Shown: one piece after another, positions 26,577-35,493 of the stretch
Layout: each line of letters opens with the position of its first letter
Numbering within the stretch: the stretch's first letter is position 1
Assembly: GCF_900890425.1 (NCBI RefSeq)
Contig: NZ_CAAHFG010000001.1
Span: forward strand, 4,309,954 to 4,373,953
DNA: 64,000 nt
Source of the DNA: Pontiella desulfatans
GTDB taxonomy: Bacteria; Verrucomicrobiota; Kiritimatiellia; Kiritimatiellales; Pontiellaceae
Direction of reading: 5' to 3'
Made by a program: the position numbers and the translations under genes
The notes under the pieces: generated by a model
The model's input: only the letters and a program-made list of their open reading frames with translations
Databases searched by the model: none
Told to the model about the DNA's origin: nothing

Positions 26577-27719
26577 ATGAGCTTTGATTATCACATTCCA
26601 ACCAGGATCCTGTTTGGCGCAGGGAAACTGAACCAGCTGGCGGAGGAGCCGCTGCCGGGGACGAAGGCGCTGATCGTCATGTCGAACGGCGGCTCGATGA
26701 GACGGCACGGCTACCTGGAACGGCTCGAAGGCCTGCTGAAGCAGCAGAATATTGAATCGATCGTCTTCGACAAGATCCAGCCCAACCCCATCAAGGAACA
26801 TGTGATGGAGGGGGCGGCGCTCGTGAAAGAACACCATTGCGATTTTGTCGTCGCGCTCGGCGGCGGCTCGCCCATCGATGCCGCAAAGGCCATTGCTGTG
26901 ATGGCGGTCAACCCGGGCGACTTTTGGGACTATATCGGGAGCGGCTCCGGCAAAGGGCAGCCCGTGAAAAACGGCGCGTTGCCGATCGTGGCGATCACCA
27001 CCACGGCAGGCACCGGCACCGAGGCCGACCCGTGGACGGTCATCACCAACGGCACCGAAAAGATCGGCTTCGGCTTGCCGCCGCACACGTTCCCGACGAT
27101 CTCGGTGGTCGATCCCGAGCTCATGGTTTCGATTCCGCCGCATCTGACGGCCTACCAGGGGTTCGATGCCTTTTTCCATGCGGTCGAGGGCTATATGGCC
27201 AACGTCGCCACACCGATGAGCGACATCTACGCGCTCGAAAGCATCCGGCTCGTGGCCGGATATTTACCGCGTGCGGTGGCCGAAGGCACCGACATCGAGG
27301 CGCGCGAAAAGGTGGCGCTGGCCAACACCCTTTCCGGCATGGTTGAATCGACCTCCTGCGTGGTGTCGCAACATGCGCTTGCCCACGCCATGGGCGCGCT
27401 CTACCCCGAGCTGGCGCACGGGGCGGGGTTGCTGATGCTTTCCGAGGCCTACTTCAGCCATTTTGCCCCGCACTGCACCGTCCGCTATGCCAAGATGGCG
27501 GCGGCCATGGGCGGCACCGACTTCCTCGCCGAGCTGCTGGCCCTGCAGGACCAATGCGGCGTGCGCGGCCTCAGGATGTCGGAGTACGGCATCACCGAAG
27601 ACGGTCTCGAGGCGATTGCCGCCAATGCGATCGACACCATGGGCTTCCTGTGCGATTTCGATCCTGTCCAGACCACGCAGGCCGATGCCGTCGATATTCT
27701 ACGAGCCGCTTTTAAGTAG
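26577..27719 (+). CDS. Iron-containing alcohol dehydrogenase
   Basis: A 380-residue group III alcohol dehydrogenase. The N-terminal nucleotide-binding half has ALGGGSPIDAAKAIA. The metal site ligands are visible as Asp and His in QGFDAFFHAVEGY and His residues in HALAHAMGALYPELAHGAG. The enzyme interconverts an alcohol and an aldehyde with NAD(P)H, for example in the lactaldehyde or butanol dehydrogenase style. The ATG at 26577 has AAAGGA upstream. The gene follows the HzsA-related set across a palindromic repeat and could be co-transcribed, though the promoter is not clear. Substrate unknown. Confidence 0.88.
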   Translation: MSFDYHIPTRILFGAGKLNQLAEEPLPGTKALIVMSNGGSMRRHGYLERLEGLLKQQNIESIVFDKIQPNPIKEHVMEGAALVKEHHCDFVVALGGGSPIDAAKAIAVMAVNPGDFWDYIGSGSGKGQPVKNGALPIVAITTTAGTGTEADPWTVITNGTEKIGFGLPPHTFPTISVVDPELMVSIPPHLTAYQGFDAFFHAVEGYMANVATPMSDIYALESIRLVAGYLPRAVAEGTDIEAREKVALANTLSGMVESTSCVVSQHALAHAMGALYPELAHGAGLLMLSEAYFSHFAPHCTVRYAKMAAAMGGTDFLAELLALQDQCGVRGLRMSEYGITEDGLEAIAANAIDTMGFLCDFDPVQTTQADAVDILRAAFK

Positions 27720-27885
27720 CCTGCCGAAAAGAGCCGCTCCGCCCCCTTTCCAGCAGCGGGAAACCGAAAGGAGGTCGCTCTTGGCTCAGCCGCCCCCGGT
27801 GTGCTATGGTTCGTCGCTTTTTAGGTCATAAACCTTGTAACTTGATCCATCCCATAGACCTCCGGGGCATCATCGAAGAGTAGAC

Positions 27886-29673
27886 ATGAAATTATTTTCA
27901 ACCATTGCCATATCATTCGCGCTGCTAGGGGCGGCCGGGGCCCAGACCTATCTCTCCCCGTGCGACATCGATCAATCGCCGGATAAAAAGACGATTTACA
28001 TTACGGCCCACACGGGGCGCCAACTACTCTGCTTCGACGTTGCCTCGAAGAAGGTCGCGAAATGCATCGACCTGCCGGCGCAACCATCCGGCACCGTCCA
28101 CTCCACCGACGGCAAAACGCTGTTCATTGCCGGCGGAGGCCCGGACGGCCGCATTTGGAAGGTGGATAACGGCACCATTACCGGCGAGTTTGAAACCGGA
28201 CACACCCCCATCTCGCCGGTGCCCTCCCCCGACGGGAAAATGCTCTATGTCTGCAACCGCTTCGACACCGATGTCTCCTTCATCGATCTCGCCTCCGGCG
28301 AAACCGTTGCGCGGGTTCCCGTGCTGCGCGAACCGGTGGCCGCCGATGTCACCCACGACGGCAAGTTCCTGTTCGTGGCCAACCATATCCCGGACGGGCG
28401 GGCAGACGTGGATTATGTGGCCTCCAAGATTTCCGTCATCAATACGGCAACGAAGGAGGTCGAGACCATCCCGCTGGTCAACGGCGCGGAAGGCGTCCGC
28501 GACCTCAAGGTTTCGCCCGACGGCACGAAGATTTTCGCCACGCACCTGATGGCGCGTTTCCTCGTGCCGACCACCCAGCTGGAACGCGGCTGGGTTTCCA
28601 CCGATGCGCTCAGCGTCATTGATGTCGCCAGCCGGTCACTGGAATACACCGTGCTGCTCGACGATGTCGATCAAGGCTTCCCGAACCCATGGGCCATCGG
28701 TTTTTCCAAGGATGGCAACACACTGGTGGTCTCCTCCGCCGGCAACCACGAGATCAGCCTGATCAACCTCCCGGCCATGCGGGAAAAAATCGAGGCCGAA
28801 GCCAAGGCCGCCGAAGGGGAGGCGCACCTCAATGCGCACAACAACCTTTCGTTCCTGTCCGGCATCCGCAAACGCATCAAGCTGGCAGGCAACGGACCGC
28901 GCGCCCTCGTGGTGGACGGCGAATTCATCTATATCGGCAACTATTATTCCGACACGCTGGAAGTGGTCCGGGTTTCCAAGGACTGGAGCACCCGTAGCGG
29001 CGTCTTCCAGCTTGGCCCCCAGCAAAAGCTTACGCCCGAACGCCTAGGCGAAATCTTTTTCAACGATTCCGCGCTCTGCTTCCAAAACTGGCTGAGCTGC
29101 GCCACCTGCCACCCCGACGCACGCACCGATGCCATGAACTGGGATTTGCTCAACGACGGCATGGGCAACCCCAAAAACGTCAAGACGATGCTGCTGGCCC
29201 ACCAAACCCCGCGCGCCATGTGGCTGGGCGTCCGCGCCGATGCCGAGACCGGCGTCCGCGCCGGCATCAAGCATATCCAGTTTGCCGTCCGCCCCGAAAA
29301 GGATGCCGTGGCCATCGATGCCTACCTCAAGAGCCTCGAGCCCGTTCCCAGCCCCTACCTGGTGGATGGCAAGTTGAGCGATGCCGCCAAACGCGGCGAG
29401 CGTATTTTCGGAGAACAAGGATGCATCGGTTGCCACCCCGCCCCCTACTTCACCGATCTGAACATGTATGACATGGGCACCACCAAGGGGCAGGACGAAG
29501 GATTGCCCGTGGATGTCCCGCAGCTCATCGAAAGCTGGCGCACCGCGCCCTACATGCACGATGGTCGCGCCGCAACCATGCGCGATGTATTCTCGGAATT
29601 CCAGCACGGCAACGTTTCCGGCCTTTCCGAAAAGCAGATCAACGACCTCTCCGAATACGTGCTGTCGCTTTAA
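27886..29673 (+). CDS. Secreted YncE-like propeller fused to a dihaem cytochrome domain
   Basis: A 595-residue protein with a signal peptide (residues 1-19, ending GAAGAQ). Residues about 25-365 form YncE/40-residue propeller repeats (VSPDGTKIFAT, FSKDGNTLVVSSAGNHEI). The C-terminal 210 residues resemble the dihaem cytochrome c peroxidase/MauG group, with CATCH at 405-409 and CIGCH at 513-517. Such fusions occur in periplasmic oxidation systems. It follows the alcohol dehydrogenase gene after a 166-base gap, so it may have its own promoter. It adds a fourth extracytoplasmic redox or propeller gene to this region. Confidence 0.8.
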   Translation: MKLFSTIAISFALLGAAGAQTYLSPCDIDQSPDKKTIYITAHTGRQLLCFDVASKKVAKCIDLPAQPSGTVHSTDGKTLFIAGGGPDGRIWKVDNGTITGEFETGHTPISPVPSPDGKMLYVCNRFDTDVSFIDLASGETVARVPVLREPVAADVTHDGKFLFVANHIPDGRADVDYVASKISVINTATKEVETIPLVNGAEGVRDLKVSPDGTKIFATHLMARFLVPTTQLERGWVSTDALSVIDVASRSLEYTVLLDDVDQGFPNPWAIGFSKDGNTLVVSSAGNHEISLINLPAMREKIEAEAKAAEGEAHLNAHNNLSFLSGIRKRIKLAGNGPRALVVDGEFIYIGNYYSDTLEVVRVSKDWSTRSGVFQLGPQQKLTPERLGEIFFNDSALCFQNWLSCATCHPDARTDAMNWDLLNDGMGNPKNVKTMLLAHQTPRAMWLGVRADAETGVRAGIKHIQFAVRPEKDAVAIDAYLKSLEPVPSPYLVDGKLSDAAKRGERIFGEQGCIGCHPAPYFTDLNMYDMGTTKGQDEGLPVDVPQLIESWRTAPYMHDGRAATMRDVFSEFQHGNVSGLSEKQINDLSEYVLSL

Positions 29674-29720
29674 CCCTGGCACGCCAAACGCCGCGATGGG
29701 AGCAGGTGCAAGGCTATCTT

Positions 29721-29792
29721 ACTTGCATAAGTGTGATATGGGGTTTCGCGCACGTATTATTGGACATTATCCAATTTCATACTTATGCAAGT
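29721..29792. repeat. Inverted repeat between convergent genes
   Basis: ACTTGCATAAGT at 29721 and ACTTATGCAAGT at 29781 are perfect inverted 12-mers. Both are followed by GTGATA, so the arms also share a direct component. The position between two converging genes suggests a transcript end, but there is no T-run. Confidence 0.6.
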
Positions 29793-29799
29793 GTGATAA

Positions 29800-30993
29800 T
29801 CACGATTCGCTCAGGCGTTTGGCTTCCTTCTCTTCGTGGAAGAGTTCGTGCGCTTCCTGGAGGAGGGCCGGAATGCGGTCGGCGAACCGACTGCCTGCCA
29901 GGCATGACCAATCGCGCGAATCGATTTCCGTCGCCTTTTGGCCGGCGAACCACTCCCCGGCATTGCCGAGCAGGTTGTAGCGCATCTTGGCGAATTCGGT
30001 CAGGCCCAGCCCCTTGGCGAAGGTCCAAAGGCGAAGGATTTCACGTACGTTGATGTTGCCCGGCGTGTCCGTGTGGGGCGGGATGCCCTCGAACCAATGG
30101 GCGACCCAGTCCGCGCCGAGGTCGGCCTGGAGCGATTCATGGATCCGGCGTTCGATCTGCCCGACAACCGGATCGTTCGCATGCTTGCACACCGCTTCCA
30201 CATGCTCATCGAAGTCGGAAGGTTTCGACGCTCCGATGCTGAGGGTGTGCACCTCGGGGCGCGACAGGCAAAACAGATCGTTCCATTGCATGGGGGTCAG
30301 GGGGGCGCACAGCGCCTTCATTTTTTCGGCTGGGTGGTAGAGCATGCCGCCTTTGTCGTTGGGGCTGATGATGAATACCCCCATGTCCTGCTTGCTGGCG
30401 GCCCGGACCATCGGCCAGTGGAGCTGGTCGTAGATGAAATACCAGTGCAGGTTCACATAGTCGAACTCGCCCGTTTCACAGACGGGCGAGACCACCTCCG
30501 GCGATGCGTGGGTGGAAAAACCCATATGGCGCACGCGGCCCTCCTTCTGCAATTGGCGGATGGCTTCGACGCATCCGCCCTTCTTGAGGCAGGTTTCCAA
30601 ATCCTGCTGCGTGTTGATGCCATGGATGGAGAGGAAATCCACATGGTCGAGCTGGAGATAGTTCATCGAGGTCTCGAAGACCTCAAGCAGTTCCTTGCCG
30701 GACTCCTTGACCCCGATCTTGGTCTGCACCATCAGCTTGTCGCGCTCAATCTTCGGCAAGACCCAGCCGAGCTGCATTTCCGACGGGCCGTAGCCGCGCG
30801 CGGTTTCGATGTGGTTGATGCCCAGCTCCAGCGCCCGGTGGATGCAGGCCTCGAGGTTTTCCTGCCCCTTGGGATCGATCTTGGACGGATCGAGATCGTC
30901 CCAGCCCTGCTGGTAGCGCATGCCTCCGCACGTCAGCACCGGCATCGGCACCTCGGTTCTTCCAAATCGTCTAGTCGGTACTCTCATGATCAT
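29800..30993 (-). CDS. Aldo/keto reductase family protein
   Basis: About 397 residues. The TIM-barrel signatures are INHIETARGYGPSE (with the catalytic Tyr), VQTKIG (Lys) and DFLSIHGIN (His). The C-terminal extension aligns with the region where related proteins hold a 4Fe-4S ferredoxin-like segment, but here it reads DTPGNINVREILRLW without cysteines, so no cluster is expected. The start could be 30993 or 30987; neither has a strong ribosome site. The gene begins about 10 bases after the uvrC stop and is probably co-transcribed. Substrate unknown. Confidence 0.8.
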   Translation of the reverse strand: MIMRVPTRRFGRTEVPMPVLTCGGMRYQQGWDDLDPSKIDPKGQENLEACIHRALELGINHIETARGYGPSEMQLGWVLPKIERDKLMVQTKIGVKESGKELLEVFETSMNYLQLDHVDFLSIHGINTQQDLETCLKKGGCVEAIRQLQKEGRVRHMGFSTHASPEVVSPVCETGEFDYVNLHWYFIYDQLHWPMVRAASKQDMGVFIISPNDKGGMLYHPAEKMKALCAPLTPMQWNDLFCLSRPEVHTLSIGASKPSDFDEHVEAVCKHANDPVVGQIERRIHESLQADLGADWVAHWFEGIPPHTDTPGNINVREILRLWTFAKGLGLTEFAKMRYNLLGNAGEWFAGQKATEIDSRDWSCLAGSRFADRIPALLQEAHELFHEEKEAKRLSES

Positions 30994-31003
30994 TTCGTGG
31001 TGC

Positions 31004-32476
31004 CTACTTTTTATCCAGTTCGTTGCGGATGAGTTCCGCGGTCTTCTTGCCGATGCCCGGGGCTTCGGCGATTTGATCGATGGTGGCACGACCGAGCCGC
31101 GTAATCGAGCCAAAGTGTTTCAATAGCAGTTCTTTCTTGGATGCCCCGATGCCGGGAATTTCGTCGAGCCGCGATTCCATGATGCGCTGGCGGCGCAGGT
31201 CGCGGTGGTAGGTGATGGCGAAGCGGTGGGCCTCGTCGCGCAGGCGGGTCACCACGGTCAAGCCCGCCGAATGGCGCGGCAGCACCAGGTTGCCCGAATT
31301 ATCCGTGTAGTCCCAAACCACCTCTTCATAACGTTTGGCCAAGCCCACGATCGGCAGGTCGTCGAGCCCCAGTTCGACCAGCTCGGCCTTGGCGGCGCGC
31401 AGCTGAGTGATGCCGCCATCGACCATGACCAAGCCGGGCATGGGCTTGCCCTCCCGTTGCAGGCGCGAATAACGCCGCCGCACCACCTCGGCCATCGAGC
31501 GCGGATCGTCGGCCCCCTCGACGGTCTTGATCCGGAACCGGCGGTAGCGGTTTGGATAGGGTACGCCATCGACGGAGCACACCATGCTGGCCACGGAGCT
31601 GGTGCCTGAAATGTTGGAGATATCGAAGCATTCGATCACGCGCGGCTCCTCCATCAGCTTCAGTTGCGTCTGCAGTTCTTTCAGGCCCTGGCGTGCCTCG
31701 TCCTGCTTCATCTTCGGCGTCTTGCGCACCTTGGCCTTTTCCTTCACGGCGTTGTGGAGGTGCATGAGCATGTCGCGCAGGGCGGCGGCTTCCTCGAACC
31801 GCAACCCGCCGGCCATACGCTCCATCTCGGCGCGCAACTCCTTGAGCATGCCCATGCGCTCGCCGCGCAGGAAGGCGCAGGCCTCCTCCACCCGGCCGCG
31901 GTATTCCTCCGCCGACACCTTGCCGATGCACGGGGCCGAACAGTTGGCGATGATATCGTTGCTGCAATGCTTGTAGGTGTCGGCATCCGGCTCGCGCGGG
32001 CGGCAACGCCGCAATCCGAAGTGCCGCTCCAGGAACTCAACCGCCACCTTCGCCGCCATGCCGGAGGTGTAAGGGCCGAAGTAGGCGGCGCCATCGTTCT
32101 TCCTGATGCGAACTTTCCCGATGGTTGGAAACGGATGCTGCACATCGATGCGGATCATCGTGAACCGCTTGTCGTCCTTCCAGAGCGTGTTGTAGTGCGG
32201 GCGGTATTCCTTGATCAGCTTGCCTTCGGTCAGGATGGCCTCCGCCTCGCTCTTGAGCACGACGATGTCGAAATCGTCGATGGAGTTGATCAGACTGCGG
32301 ATTTTCGGTTGCGCGGTGCGTTTGGTGTGCTGCCGGAAATAACTCTGCACCCGCTTGCGCAGCGAAGCCGCCTTGCCGATGTAGATGATCTTGCCATCGC
32401 GGTCGCGCATCAGGTAGCACCCCGGTTTGTCCGGCAGCGTCTTGAGCTTTTCCTTGATGGTTTTCGAAAATTCCAT
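31004..32476 (-). CDS. uvrC: UvrABC system protein C, internally shortened
   Basis: Makes the dual incision in nucleotide excision repair. At 490 residues it is about 100 shorter than usual. Present: the GIY-YIG domain (CYLMRDRDGKIIYIGKA), the cysteine-rich cluster region (CRPREPDADTYKHCSND, then CSAPCIGK), a UVR motif (LRFEEAAALRDML), the RNase H-like core with catalytic Asp in ECFDISNISGT, and C-terminal HhH motifs (IPGIGASKKELLL, APGIGKKTAELI). Missing: most of the stretch that normally links UVR to ECFDIS. The ATG at 32476 begins MEFSKTIKEK. Confidence 0.88.
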   Translation of the reverse strand: MEFSKTIKEKLKTLPDKPGCYLMRDRDGKIIYIGKAASLRKRVQSYFRQHTKRTAQPKIRSLINSIDDFDIVVLKSEAEAILTEGKLIKEYRPHYNTLWKDDKRFTMIRIDVQHPFPTIGKVRIRKNDGAAYFGPYTSGMAAKVAVEFLERHFGLRRCRPREPDADTYKHCSNDIIANCSAPCIGKVSAEEYRGRVEEACAFLRGERMGMLKELRAEMERMAGGLRFEEAAALRDMLMHLHNAVKEKAKVRKTPKMKQDEARQGLKELQTQLKLMEEPRVIECFDISNISGTSSVASMVCSVDGVPYPNRYRRFRIKTVEGADDPRSMAEVVRRRYSRLQREGKPMPGLVMVDGGITQLRAAKAELVELGLDDLPIVGLAKRYEEVVWDYTDNSGNLVLPRHSAGLTVVTRLRDEAHRFAITYHRDLRRQRIMESRLDEIPGIGASKKELLLKHFGSITRLGRATIDQIAEAPGIGKKTAELIRNELDKK

Positions 32477-32554
32477 GGGCAGGAAATATACAGATGCGCA
32501 ACCGAATGGCAAAACAACTTCAATTGGCAACGCTTCCCCGCTATCTTGAGAAAC

Positions 32555-33217
32555 ATGCGTATCTTCCGCCTCAATCCAATAATCGGCATCCTCCTGTTCG
32601 TGTTGGCGGGACTCGCCTCGATCCCCCTGGCCGAACGATGGATCACGCTCGATTCGAACGCCCGCATCCACACCGACCCCGGCAGCATTCCCAAACGGAA
32701 AGTGGGCCTGCTGCTCGGTTGCGCGCCGAACATTTATTTCCACTATCGGGTCAAGGCCGCGGTTGATCTGTTCAAGGCCGGTAGGATTGATTTCATTCTC
32801 GTGAGCGGCGACAACCACACCGCCACGTACGACGAAGCCAGCGCCATGAAAAACGCCCTGACCCGACGCGGCGTTCCCGGCGAACGGGTGGTCTGCGACT
32901 TTGCCGGCTTCAGCACCATCGATTCCATTGTCCGCGCAAAGGAAGTCTTCGGCCAACAGCAGCTCACCGTCATATCCCAGGAATTCCATGTCCGCCGCGC
33001 CCTTTTCATTGCCAAGCGCAAACGGATCGATGCCGTCGGCTATTGCGCACAGGACGTCGATTTCTCCATCGGCGGCCCCACCCAGTTCCGCGAGGCCCTT
33101 GCACGCGTCAAAACCATCCTCGACCTCTACCTCCTCCGCCGCCAGCCCCGCTTCCTCGGCGAGCCCGTCCCGATCGGGGAGGAAGAAGCCGAAATCTTTT
33201 CCACCGATAAGGCTTGA
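32555..33217 (+). CDS. ElyC/SanA/YdcF family protein (DUF218)
   Basis: A 220-residue protein. An N-terminal membrane anchor (residues about 6-24, LNPIIGILLFVLAGLAS) is followed by a DUF218 domain with VGLLLGCAP, FILVSGDNHTATYDEASAM and QEFHVRRALFIA. Members influence cell-envelope permeability and peptidoglycan or lipid-carrier use in other bacteria, but the reaction is not settled. The start at 32555 lies 78 bases from the divergent uvrC start. It appears to be a single gene. Confidence 0.8.
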   Translation: MRIFRLNPIIGILLFVLAGLASIPLAERWITLDSNARIHTDPGSIPKRKVGLLLGCAPNIYFHYRVKAAVDLFKAGRIDFILVSGDNHTATYDEASAMKNALTRRGVPGERVVCDFAGFSTIDSIVRAKEVFGQQQLTVISQEFHVRRALFIAKRKRIDAVGYCAQDVDFSIGGPTQFREALARVKTILDLYLLRRQPRFLGEPVPIGEEEAEIFSTDKA

Positions 33218-33259
33218 GGCTATTTAGACCGGATATAATTATGTCGGCGAGATTTGACC

Positions 33260-34255
33260 ATGGATTTGCTACTGAACATTCTGAAGGAAATCTGGTTGGT
33301 GACCGTGCAAATGGCCCCCTACCTCCTTTTTGGCTTCCTGATGGCGGGGATTCTTTCCGTCCTGATTTCGAAGGACTATGTTCGGCGGCACCTGGGAGGA
33401 CATGGCTGGATGGGCTCATTCAAGGCGGCGCTGGTCGGGGTGCCGATGCCGATCTGCTCGTGCGGGGTCATTCCCTTGGCGGCATCGCTCCGCAAGCATG
33501 GGGCCAGCCGCGGGGCAACGGCTTCGTTCCTGGCATCGACCCCGCAAACGGGGATCGATAGCCTCATGATTACCTATGCCCTGCTGGGCTGGGTGTTTGC
33601 CGTATTCCGGGCGATTGTGGCTTTCGCCTCCGGCGTGATCTGCGGAACGGCCATCGCGGCGGTCTCGCCAAAGGAAGACGCCGGAACCGGCGAGTGCGAG
33701 GATGAATGCTGCCAACCCAACCAACAACCGGCGATCAAACGCATGCTCTCGTATGGTTTCATCAGCCTCCCGCGCGACATTGCCAAGGCCATGCTGGTGG
33801 GCATCATTATTTCGGGAATCATCAGCGGACTCATCCCCGATGATTTCTTTGCCGACCGCCTGGGCGGTTCCCCGATTGCCATGCTCATCATGCTGGTGAT
33901 CGGCATTCCGCTTTATGTCTGTTCATCGGCATCGGTTCCGATTGCACTGGCCTTCATCAAGGCCGGCCTCTCTCCAGGGGCGGCGCTGGTGTTCCTGATC
34001 ACGGGGCCGGCAACGAATGCCGCAACCCTGACCACGCTTTGGCAGATCATAGGCAAGAAACAGCTCGTTGTCTTCCTCGTTGTCCTGGCCCTGTGCGCCC
34101 TTGCCGCAGGATACCTGATGAACTTGTTCAGCCCCGTCCTGGGTGTGGCGGAGCAGGTTTGCCATGGAAAAGAAACCACTTCGCCCCTGGATCTGGCCTG
34201 GGCAGTGCTACTGCTCGCCGTTCTACTCAAAGCCCTGCTTCCGAAAAGGACCTGA
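33260..34255 (+). CDS. Permease of the ArsP/SO_0444 family
   Basis: A 331-residue integral membrane protein with about 8-10 helices in two halves. The first half carries the cysteine motif PICSCGVIPLA, and the second has the matching IPLYVCSSASVPIA. A loop between them is cysteine-rich (GTGECEDECCQPNQQ), which suggests metal binding. Relatives export organoarsenicals or Cu/Zn-type metals. No arsR or other arsenic gene is near, so the substrate is open. The ribosome site before ATG 33260 is weak. Confidence 0.8.
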   Translation: MDLLLNILKEIWLVTVQMAPYLLFGFLMAGILSVLISKDYVRRHLGGHGWMGSFKAALVGVPMPICSCGVIPLAASLRKHGASRGATASFLASTPQTGIDSLMITYALLGWVFAVFRAIVAFASGVICGTAIAAVSPKEDAGTGECEDECCQPNQQPAIKRMLSYGFISLPRDIAKAMLVGIIISGIISGLIPDDFFADRLGGSPIAMLIMLVIGIPLYVCSSASVPIALAFIKAGLSPGAALVFLITGPATNAATLTTLWQIIGKKQLVVFLVVLALCALAAGYLMNLFSPVLGVAEQVCHGKETTSPLDLAWAVLLLAVLLKALLPKRT

Positions 34256-34374
34256 ACCCACGCACCCGCCCCCCCGCAATGCAAAAGAAATGGCCTTTCA
34301 CGAAAAAACACCTTTCGCCCGGCCCACCACTTTAATAAACTCTTTTGTGAGGTCAGAGAAAGACGGGAACAAAA

Positions 34375-35034
34375 ATGGATAAAAAAACATATTCTATTAT
34401 GGTCATCGACGACCACCCGATTATCCATGACGGATTGAAGACCTTGCTTTCTTCGGAAACGGACATGGAAATCCACGCCACAGCCACTTCGGCATCGGAG
34501 GCGATCGACAAACTTGAGAATGGACTGCCGGATATCGCCATCGTCGACCTTTCACTTGGCGATTCGGATGGCACCTACCTGATCCAACGCATCAGAACCC
34601 TATATCCCAAACTAAAAATACTGGTCTACACGATGTCGGAGGAAAAGCTGTTTGCCGAGCGGGTGGCTGGAGCAGGAGCGGATGGCTACGTCATGAAAAC
34701 GTCACCACCCCCGACCCTGAAGCAGGCGATCCGAACCGTGCTGGCCGGCCGGCTTTACTTTACCGACGAAACCCTGCGGCGCGTCCAAAAGAAAATGGAT
34801 GGAAGGAGCGAGGGGCCAAAATCATTGATCGACTCCCTCTCAAACCGGGAAATGGATATTTTCAAGCACATCGGCCTTGGACTGGATACCGTGAGCATCG
34901 GCAGGAAACTCAACATCAGCCGCAACACGGTCGACACCCATCGCATCAACATAAAGAACAAGCTCGAGCTACCCAACGGCAAGGCACTCGACCGCCTGGC
35001 CTACGAAGTAATCCAGCAGGGCAAGGTGCCGTGA
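34375..35034 (+). CDS. NarL/FixJ-family response regulator
   Basis: A 219-residue protein. The receiver domain has an acidic pair at IDDHP (residues 11-12), the phosphoacceptor Asp in IAIVDLSLGDS, and a conserved Lys in YVMKTSPP. A LuxR-type helix-turn-helix occupies about residues 150-215 (LSNREMDIFKHIGLGLDTVS, then RNTVDTHRINIKNKL). No histidine kinase gene lies beside it, so it is an orphan in this window. GGGA precedes the ATG. The hairpin at 35049-35066 (GTCCCG/CGGGAC) after the stop lacks a T-run. Confidence 0.88.
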   Translation: MDKKTYSIMVIDDHPIIHDGLKTLLSSETDMEIHATATSASEAIDKLENGLPDIAIVDLSLGDSDGTYLIQRIRTLYPKLKILVYTMSEEKLFAERVAGAGADGYVMKTSPPPTLKQAIRTVLAGRLYFTDETLRRVQKKMDGRSEGPKSLIDSLSNREMDIFKHIGLGLDTVSIGRKLNISRNTVDTHRINIKNKLELPNGKALDRLAYEVIQQGKVP

Positions 35035-35085
35035 AGCCACAGGCTCGCTGTCCCGCTTTCGGGACGATCCAAATAGATTAAAACA

Positions 35086-35428
35086 AGCAGGGCGGTAAGC
35101 CGGATTCTGTTCTCCTCGCGGAGTCGGTCATTTATCTAGTGCGTTCAACCCGCGACTAATAGCGATGCGGGCAGCATCATCGTCGCCTATTTGATCTTGC
35201 TCCGGACGGGGTTTACCATGCGACCATCGTTGCCTTTGGCCCGGTGGGCTCTTACCACCACCATTTCACCCTTACCGCCCCGCAACGCGTGACGGCGGTA
35301 TATTTTCTGCGGCACTTTCCATCCCATGCGATCTGGCACATGGGTTCCCGCGTTAACCACGGGACGTCCTGCCCTGCGGAGTCCGGACTTTCCTCCCTCC
35401 GAAGAGAGCGACCGATACACCCTGCCTG
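35086..35428 (-). ncRNA. rnpB: RNase P RNA (M1-type)
   Basis: Reading leftward, the 5' part contains the nearly universal block GAGGAAAGTCCGGACT, and the 3' part ends with ACAGAATCCGGCTTACCGCC. These two form the P4 helix and core of bacterial RNase P RNA, which matures the 5' ends of tRNAs. The length of about 343 nt fits type A RNA. The 5' boundary is set where AACAGGCAGGGTG begins and pairs with CCGCCCTGCTTG at the 3' end. Exact ends are approximate by a few bases. Confidence 0.93.
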
Positions 35429-35438
35429 TTAAAAAATG

Positions 35439-35493
35439 ATGAGTGACCATTGAGTCGTGACATCATCACGTCTCACGTTTCACTTTCCACGCC
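35439..35493. repeat. CGTGA-type repeat upstream of rnpB
   Basis: gagtcgtgacatcatcacgt and ctcacgtttcac are self-complementary and share wording with the repeat at 15666-15726. The element lies between the zinc-ribbon protein stop and the 5' end of the RNase P RNA, where the rnpB promoter would be expected. Confidence 0.6.

Noticed and set aside
29721..29792. Intrinsic terminator between the converging genes
   Set aside because: The 12-bp arms are 48 bases apart and no T-run follows on either strand, so it is listed only as a repeat.
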